From Acidobacteriota bacterium (GTDB lineage Bacteria > Acidobacteriota > Terriglobia > Bryobacterales > Bryobacteraceae), in contig JAFDVZ010000007.1 in NCBI GenBank assembly GCA_018268715.1, positions 248,001 through 312,000 on the forward strand: DNA of 64,000 nucleotides, read 5' to 3'. The notes under the pieces were generated by a model. It ran no database searches, was not told the DNA's origin, and worked only from the letters and a program-made list of their open reading frames with translations. Numbering within the stretch: the first letter of the stretch is position 1; each line of letters begins with the position of its first letter. The position numbers and the translations under genes are program-made. Below, one piece after another: positions 58,659 to 64,000 of this stretch.

Positions 58659-59225
58659 CTACAGCACGGTGTAGGCCGCGAACCCGAGCAGGGCGCCCAG
58701 CAGGCTGCCCGCCACCACATCGCTCAGGAAGTGCATGCCCAGCACGATGCGCGAGATCGCGATGCTGAGGGCGCAGAACATGAGTCCGGCCATCAGCGAA
58801 GGGTAGTAGTGCGACAGGCTGACGGCCACCGAAAACGCGGTAATGGAATGGCCGGAGGGGAACGAAAACTGGTCCGGCGGTAGGAGCGTCGCCCAGCAGT
58901 GCGATTCAAAGACCATGGGACGGCGGCGGCGAAAGGTTCGCTTCAACCCGATAAACAGGCCGACCCCTGTTCCGGCGGCCGCTGCCGCGGTCAGCACAGC
59001 GTGAACGCCATGCATGCCTCCGAACAGCAACAGCGCGAGCCCCATGGTGTACCATAGCCACCCGTCACCGCCGCGCGTAGCGCAGATCATCCACACCCGG
59101 AACCACCGGGGCGGACGCCACCCGTTCACTCGCTTCATCACGTTGTGATCGCGAGTTGCTACAAAAGTTAGCAGGAGACCAGGGACCTGCGTGCTGCTTC
59201 GCGCTATTGTGAAAGCTCGTCCCAT
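58659..59225 (-). CDS. PAP2-family membrane phosphatase (short)
   Basis: A 188-residue membrane protein with five to six helices. The phosphatase motifs are KRTFRRRRP (K-x6-RP), FPSGHS and SRIVLGMHFLSDV, all intact. ATG 59225 is used; an internal ATG at 59138 (MKRVNGW) is also possible. It ends 19 bases before the peroxiredoxin start on the same strand, so PAP2, peroxiredoxin and nuoI may be one transcript. The lipid glycosyltransferase gene diverges 33 bases away, which suggests a lipid-phosphate role such as supplying diacylglycerol from phosphatidic acid; this is inference. Confidence 0.87.
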   Translation of the reverse strand: MGRAFTIARSSTQVPGLLLTFVATRDHNVMKRVNGWRPPRWFRVWMICATRGGDGWLWYTMGLALLLFGGMHGVHAVLTAAAAAGTGVGLFIGLKRTFRRRRPMVFESHCWATLLPPDQFSFPSGHSITAFSVAVSLSHYYPSLMAGLMFCALSIAISRIVLGMHFLSDVVAGSLLGALLGFAAYTVL

Positions 59226-59258
59226 AGCCAAGGATCACATGACCCGGGTTACATCGTT

Positions 59259-60443
59259 ATGACGCCGGCGCCAAACATCGGTGACAAATACCGTTCCAGC
59301 CGCCCATCCATCGACCTTATCTTCTTCGATGCGGGAGGAGGCCACCGGGCTGCGGCGAATGCGTTAAATTCTGTTCTGAAGCAACAGGGCAAGGACTGGG
59401 ATGTCCGCCTGGTGAACCTCCAGGAACTGCTGGACCCCCTGGATGTGTTCCGCAAAATCACGGGGATACGGCTGCAGGATCTCTACAACCGCATGCTGAA
59501 CAAGGGCTGGACGCTCGGTTCCGCACAACTGTTGCGGGGCGTTCAGATGGTGATCCGCCTGAATCATGGACCGGCGGTCCGGCTGCTGGCGCGCCATTGG
59601 GAGCAGACCCGGCCAGACATGCTTGTATCGCTGGTGCCGAACCTGAACCGCGTGATGTACGACGCCTTCAGCAAGGCCCGCCCCAACGCGCCGTACGTGT
59701 CGATTTTGACCGATTTTGCTGATTATCCGCCGCATTTCTGGATCGAACGCGACCAGCGGCAGTACTTCATCTGCGGGACGGACCGGGCCGTGGCGCAGGC
59801 GGGCGAATTGGGCCATCCGCGGGAGCGCATCTTTCGGGCATCGGGCATGATCATGAGACCTACGTTCCACGAGCCCGTGGAGTTGGACCGAGCCGCGGAG
59901 CGCAAACGGCTGGGCCTCGATCCGGACCGACCGGCGGCCATCGTCATGTTTGGCGGGCAGGGGTCGCGGGTGATGCTCGATATCGCGGCCCGGCTGGGGC
60001 GTTCGGGTTTGCCGCTCCAGCTCATCATGATCTGCGGACGCAATGAGGCGCTGGCGTCGCGGCTGCGCGCGATGCGCCTGGCCGTGCCGATGCATGTCGA
60101 AGGATTCACCCAGGAGATCCCCTACTTCATGAGCCTGGCCGACTTTTTCATCGGCAAGCCGGGGCCGGGCAGCATCAGCGAGGCCATCGCCATGCGGTTG
60201 CCCGTGATCGTCGAACGCAACTCCTGGACGCTGCCGCAGGAGCGCTACAACGCCGAATGGGTGCTCGAAAATCGCGTCGGCTTCGTCGTCGGGAACTTCC
60301 GCGAGGTGGTGGACGCCGTGCGCCCGCTGCTCGAGCCGGACACCCTGGCGGCCTACCGCGCCAACGCCGCCGCCATCCGGAACCGCGCGGTCTTCGAGAT
60401 CCCCGACATCCTGGAGCGGCTGCTTACAATAACTTCATGCTGA
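59259..60443 (+). CDS. MGDG synthase/UgtP-like glycosyltransferase
   Basis: A 394-residue GT28-type (GT-B fold) glycosyltransferase. The N-terminal IDLIFFDAGGGHRAAANAL (about 18-36) matches the acceptor-side loop of monogalactosyldiacylglycerol synthases and of UgtP, where GGGH is conserved. LTDFADYPPHFW (about 148-159) and the donor-site block GKPGPGSISEAIAMRLPVIV (about 305-324), followed by PQERYNAEWV, complete the family pattern. It would transfer a hexose from UDP-sugar to diacylglycerol at the cytoplasmic face of the membrane. It overlaps the esterase gene start by 7 bases. Confidence 0.87.
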   Translation: MTPAPNIGDKYRSSRPSIDLIFFDAGGGHRAAANALNSVLKQQGKDWDVRLVNLQELLDPLDVFRKITGIRLQDLYNRMLNKGWTLGSAQLLRGVQMVIRLNHGPAVRLLARHWEQTRPDMLVSLVPNLNRVMYDAFSKARPNAPYVSILTDFADYPPHFWIERDQRQYFICGTDRAVAQAGELGHPRERIFRASGMIMRPTFHEPVELDRAAERKRLGLDPDRPAAIVMFGGQGSRVMLDIAARLGRSGLPLQLIMICGRNEALASRLRAMRLAVPMHVEGFTQEIPYFMSLADFFIGKPGPGSISEAIAMRLPVIVERNSWTLPQERYNAEWVLENRVGFVVGNFREVVDAVRPLLEPDTLAAYRANAAAIRNRAVFEIPDILERLLTITSC

Positions 60444-62341
60444 CCGCCGTAGCCGCCTTCGCGCTGTTCGCCGCCGCGCCCTTTGATGACCTAACAGCCT
60501 GGCTGGACCGGCTGGCGCAATCGCAACTGGATGCTCGGGCCAAGCGCATTGAGGCGATCCGAACGCCCGCTGAGGCCGCCGCCCGGAACCGCGAGGTCCG
60601 TGCGAAGATTCTGGAGTTGCTCGGCGGCCTGCCGGCCTATGACGGCCCGTTGAACGCCCGCACGGTGGGACGCGTGGACGCGGGCGCCTACACCATCGAA
60701 CGCGTTGTGTTCGAAAGCCTGCCACGCTACTTCATCACGGGCAATCTGTACGTCCCCGCGGGCGGCGCGCGGCGCCCCGGTGTCTTGTTCCCGCTGGGAC
60801 ATTGGGACCAGGGCAAGCCGATCGCGCAGGTGTTGGCGGGGAATCTGGCGTTGAAGGGGTTCGTAGTGTTCGCCTACGATCCGATGGGCCAGGGCGAGCG
60901 GATGCAGGCCTACGACTGGCGCGTGGGGCGTTCCATCGCGGGCGGATCCACGGAGCAGCACATCCTGGCGGGTGCGCAAAGCCTGCTGGTGGGGCAAAGC
61001 TTCGCCCGGTATCGAATCTTCGACGCCAAACGCGCGCTCGACTACCTGATGAGCCGCCCGGAAGTGGACGGCGCGCGCATCGGATGCACGGGTTGCTCGG
61101 GCGGCGGCACCATCACCACGTATATTTCGGCGCTTGACGAACGGATCAAGGTCGCCGTGCCGTCCTGTTACATGAACTCGTTCCGCAAGGTGTTTGCCGG
61201 GCCTACGGGCGATTCCGAACAGAGCCTTCCCGGATTCCTCGCGGCGGGGCTCGACCAGACCGATTATGTGGAGTTGTTCGCGCCGAAGCCGTGGCTGATG
61301 ACCTCCACCGAACAGGACTTCTTTACGCCGGCGGGTGCTCGCATCGTGTATGAGGAGGCGCGCAAGTGGTATGCGCTGCTGGGCGCCGAGGACCGTCTGA
61401 AGTGGGTGGTTGGGCCCGGCGGACATGGCACGCCAAAGCCGGTTCGCGAGGAGATTTATGCGTGGTTCCTCAAGTGGCTCGGGCCTGGCGCGGCCGGCGC
61501 CGGGAGCGCGGAGCAGGAGGTGAAGATTGTCCCGGACCAGGACCTGCGCGTGGGGGAAACCGGCCAGGTGGCCGTCGACTTCCACTCTCGTGACTTGTAT
61601 GAGGTGATCCGTGAAAGCGCGGCGGTCCGTCCCCGCAAAGTGGACCTGCCCGCCACGTTGGGGAAGTTGTTGGGTCCACATGCGGCAACCGGCGTTCAAC
61701 GGGACGCGGACGGCGTCGTGCGATTTCAGGCGGATCCAGGACTGATGCTGACAGCCCGGCTGCTGGTCCCTCCTGGCGCGGCCGTCAAGCGCCCGGCGAC
61801 GATCGTCGTGCAGACCCGCTTGGAGCCGACCGCGCCCGCCGAGGAACGGCTGGCCGCCGGCGATGTGGTGCTGTTGCTGGTTCCTCGCGGCTTGCCGGCG
61901 CCCGCCACCACGCTGCTGTCGGGCGATTGGATCACGAACACCCGCGCTTCGCTGGTGGGCCGGTCGCTGCCGGCCATGCGCGCTCACGACATTCTGTGCG
62001 GCGTGGATATCCTTGCTTCGCAGCCGGAGGTGGACGCGAGCCGGATCTCGGCCGTGGCTGAAGACGTGGCGGGTGTTTGGCTGCTGATGGCCGCGGCCGT
62101 CGATGCGCGAATCGGCCGTCTGGCCTTGTACCGCACGCCGTATAGTCTGCGAGCGGCGCTCGACAGCCCGCTGAGTCGAGGCTTGCACGACGCGGCGATT
62201 CCCGCGGCGCTGCCGGACTGGGATCTGGCTGACCTGGTGAGGGCCATCGCTCCGCGCGAGGTGATGTGGACGGACCCGATGGATTGGATGCGCAACGTCG
62301 TGGTGCGGCCGGGCTTCCGGTATTCGTCGCTGACGCAGTGA
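60437..62341 (+). CDS. Exported alpha/beta-hydrolase (acetylxylan-esterase-like) with degenerate second domain
   Basis: A 634-residue protein. ATG 60437 (MLTAVAAFALFAAAPF, a short signal peptide) is chosen; the open frame before it lies inside the glycosyltransferase gene. Domain 1 has the nucleophile Ser221 in GCTGCSGGGT, the acid Asp294 in STEQDFFTP and His330 in GPGGHGTP, as in acetylxylan esterase/abhydrolase families that act on polymers. The C-terminal half repeats the pattern: SQPEVDASRISAVAEDVAG (about 528-546) aligns with SRPEVDGARIGCTGCSGG, but the nucleophile is Asp543 instead of Ser, so this copy should be inactive. It overlaps the glycosyltransferase stop. Confidence 0.8.
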   Translation: MLTAVAAFALFAAAPFDDLTAWLDRLAQSQLDARAKRIEAIRTPAEAAARNREVRAKILELLGGLPAYDGPLNARTVGRVDAGAYTIERVVFESLPRYFITGNLYVPAGGARRPGVLFPLGHWDQGKPIAQVLAGNLALKGFVVFAYDPMGQGERMQAYDWRVGRSIAGGSTEQHILAGAQSLLVGQSFARYRIFDAKRALDYLMSRPEVDGARIGCTGCSGGGTITTYISALDERIKVAVPSCYMNSFRKVFAGPTGDSEQSLPGFLAAGLDQTDYVELFAPKPWLMTSTEQDFFTPAGARIVYEEARKWYALLGAEDRLKWVVGPGGHGTPKPVREEIYAWFLKWLGPGAAGAGSAEQEVKIVPDQDLRVGETGQVAVDFHSRDLYEVIRESAAVRPRKVDLPATLGKLLGPHAATGVQRDADGVVRFQADPGLMLTARLLVPPGAAVKRPATIVVQTRLEPTAPAEERLAAGDVVLLLVPRGLPAPATTLLSGDWITNTRASLVGRSLPAMRAHDILCGVDILASQPEVDASRISAVAEDVAGVWLLMAAAVDARIGRLALYRTPYSLRAALDSPLSRGLHDAAIPAALPDWDLADLVRAIAPREVMWTDPMDWMRNVVVRPGFRYSSLTQ

Positions 62342-62539
62342 CGTGCGGCGCCGTGTACTCGCTGCCCGACCATAACTGATATCTTTCGACGCCGCGCGAA
62401 GGCGTCGGATTGCGAAGGTCGACCTTATGGCTTAGGGGTTTCCAGTCATCGATTTTTCGCCGAGTCGTTGTCCTTCCGAAATCGTGTGAGTCGTACGATG
62501 CTCCGGAGAACCCTTCTCAAAAGGACACTGGAGAATCAT

Positions 62540-64000
62540 TTGCGAAACACTCGCGTAATTACGACAGTCATCGCGGCCGCCACGCTCGCCGTGGCCGCTT
62601 CGGCTCAATCGAGCGCGCCGTCGGTGCGTTTGCTGCTGCCGGAGAGGACACGCCTGCTCGAAGGCCAGTTGGTCGACCTGGTGATTGAGGTGCGAAACGC
62701 CAACGCCGTGAGCGGCCTGAAGGTGACGGCCGACAACCTGGACCTCACGTCGAAGTTCGGCGCTCCGGCCAAGGCGGAACTCGATTGCGACTCATCGTCC
62801 GATTGGGTGGTCCGAGCCAATCTGCAAGCGTTCAATTCGCCGGGCGCCGTCAAACTGACGGTCTCGCTCAGCGCGGACGGCAGCTCGCTCACCGACACCC
62901 GGACGATTCAGGTGCGGGAGTTCAATCCCCCCTCCGGACAGCGGCGCAACGTCGTTCTTTTCATCGGCGACGCCATGGGAACCACCTACCGCGACGCAGC
63001 CCGCCTGGTGTCGCGCTCCATCGTCGGCGCCGACGGCAAGAACTCGTTCCGCGACGGCTTTTTCGACGACCTGCTCGAGATGGACAAGATGCCGGTCAGC
63101 GGCATGTCGATGACCTACGGCACGGATTCCGTGGTGCCCGATTCGGCGAACACCGGCACCGCCTGGGCCACCGGCAACAAGAGCTTCCTGAATGCGGTGA
63201 ACAGCCTGGGCGACGGCACCGACTGCCGGTGGCGGTTTAACGGCCAGACCAACGCCGCCAACCTGGCCTACATCACCGACAATCCGCGCGTCGAGAACCT
63301 GTGGCAGTACCTCAAACGCCGCTACGGATACCGCACGGGCATCGTCACCACGGCGGCCGTCACCGATGCGACGCCGGCGGTCGAGGGCGCCTATGTCGGA
63401 TACCGCCAGGCGCGCCTGGAGATCGCCCGCCAGTTCGTGGAAAACCCCATGCTCGGCGGCAAGCCGGCCTTCGACGTGATTCTCGGAGGCGGGACGGATC
63501 CGTTCACGGCGCAGGGCCGTACGGACAAGCGCGACCTGATCTCCGAACTCCGCGCGCAAGGCTATCGATGGGTTTCCAACGCCAGCGATCTGCGCAATGT
63601 TCAGTGGGGCGGGCCGCTGCTCGGCCTGTTCAAGGGATCGGCGAATCCGGCCGCGGCGAGCAACGGCATCGCCACCGCCTCGGATGTCAACATGGACGTC
63701 GCCTATGACAAAATCGGCCTGCAGCGTCCGGCCTCGGAGCCCACGGTCGATTTCGGCGGCTACACCGACCAGCCCATGCTCGACCTGATGACGCAGAAGG
63801 CCATTGAGGCTCTTTCGGGCGGTGTGGGACCCTTCGCCGTCACTACGCCGTTCATCCTCATGGTGGAAGGCGCCTCCATCGACAAGCAGTCTCACCCGAA
63901 CCAGGCCGCCGGCACCATCTGGGACACCATCGAATTCGACAAGGCCGTCGGCGTCGCTCGCGCCTTCGCCGCCAGGCGGCCGCAGGCGGACACGCTGATC
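62540..64000 (+). CDS. Alkaline phosphatase with N-terminal Ig-like extension (3' end outside window)
   Basis: The open frame runs off the right edge; 487 codons are visible. TTG 62540 is chosen because GGAG lies 7 bases before it and a signal peptide (RVITTVIAAATLAVAASA) follows; ATG 62498 in the same frame is the alternative. Residues about 20-125 form a beta-rich extension (LLPERTRLLEGQLVDLVIEV). The phosphatase domain then starts with NVVLFIGDAMG (metal Asp). The phosphorylated Ser lies in DSANTGTAWATG, and FILMVEGASIDKQSH carries the Glu, Asp and His metal ligands. It would hydrolyse phosphomonoesters in the periplasm or outside the cell. Confidence 0.9.
   Translation, partial: MRNTRVITTVIAAATLAVAASAQSSAPSVRLLLPERTRLLEGQLVDLVIEVRNANAVSGLKVTADNLDLTSKFGAPAKAELDCDSSSDWVVRANLQAFNSPGAVKLTVSLSADGSSLTDTRTIQVREFNPPSGQRRNVVLFIGDAMGTTYRDAARLVSRSIVGADGKNSFRDGFFDDLLEMDKMPVSGMSMTYGTDSVVPDSANTGTAWATGNKSFLNAVNSLGDGTDCRWRFNGQTNAANLAYITDNPRVENLWQYLKRRYGYRTGIVTTAAVTDATPAVEGAYVGYRQARLEIARQFVENPMLGGKPAFDVILGGGTDPFTAQGRTDKRDLISELRAQGYRWVSNASDLRNVQWGGPLLGLFKGSANPAAASNGIATASDVNMDVAYDKIGLQRPASEPTVDFGGYTDQPMLDLMTQKAIEALSGGVGPFAVTTPFILMVEGASIDKQSHPNQAAGTIWDTIEFDKAVGVARAFAARRPQADTLI

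Noticed and set aside
62792..63895. Long minus-strand frame at the right edge
   Set aside because: Antisense to the alkaline phosphatase, whose catalytic motifs are all in the plus frame that runs off the window.

Overview
The window is GC-rich bacterial chromosome with dense, mostly operonic genes. It looks like an acidobacterium of the Solibacter/Bryobacter type. This rests on four features: a large TonB-dependent receptor with an N-terminal carboxypeptidase-regulatory-like domain, a cytoplasmic HTH joined through one membrane helix to a beta-propeller, an exosortase with EpsI plus a PEP-CTERM protein, and Tat-exported sugar-metabolism proteins. The lineage is inferred from gene style; no rRNA or other marker gene is present.

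Layout. 1-2.0 kb: the end of a GHMP sugar kinase, a small unknown gene, then a decayed stretch with remnants of a DUF5615-type toxin and of a tRNA. 2.0-8.1 kb: an outer-membrane barrel with a MerR-like regulator and a striking inverted repeat, soluble transhydrogenase (sthA), a ROK-family protein, a membrane glycosyltransferase pair and a small secreted protein. 8.1-13.1 kb: Ppx/GppA phosphatase coupled to a CHAD protein, two overlapping hemerythrin-type di-iron proteins behind a CRP/FNR-like dyad, and an unrecognised 430-residue protein with an ADP-ribosyltransferase-like motif. 13.0-27.1 kb (minus strand): lolA, a type IV pilus/type II secretion assembly set (gspF, gspE, pilM, pilN, pilO, a PilP-like protein, a pseudopilin-like protein), exosortase and epsI; then, still on the minus strand, an aromatic amino acid decarboxylase, a permease, folC and plsC.

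27.6-39.8 kb: a PAP2 phosphatase, then a minus-strand catabolic-looking run (TonB receptor, Tat-exported DegT-family protein, Tat-exported TIM-barrel isomerase, APC permease, ceramidase-like protein). A second, cytoplasmic DegT paralogue is divergent from the receptor, and a ROK repressor is convergent with that paralogue. 39.9-57.6 kb: a PEP-CTERM protein lies just downstream of a 14.8-kb gene for a 4,933-residue exported protein. That protein carries two beta-propeller regions, about 40 tandem Ig-like repeats and a dockerin-like end. A membrane-anchored HTH/beta-propeller regulator is divergent from it. 57.6-64 kb: nuoI, a peroxiredoxin, a second PAP2 phosphatase, a MGDG-synthase-like glycosyltransferase, a double-domain esterase, and an alkaline phosphatase cut by the window end.

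Working picture: a surface-oriented, polymer-using cell. The most interesting unit is the giant repeat protein with its divergent one-component regulator and co-oriented PEP-CTERM protein, which could be sorted by the exosortase encoded about 20 kb away behind the pilus-assembly operon. That functional link is inference.
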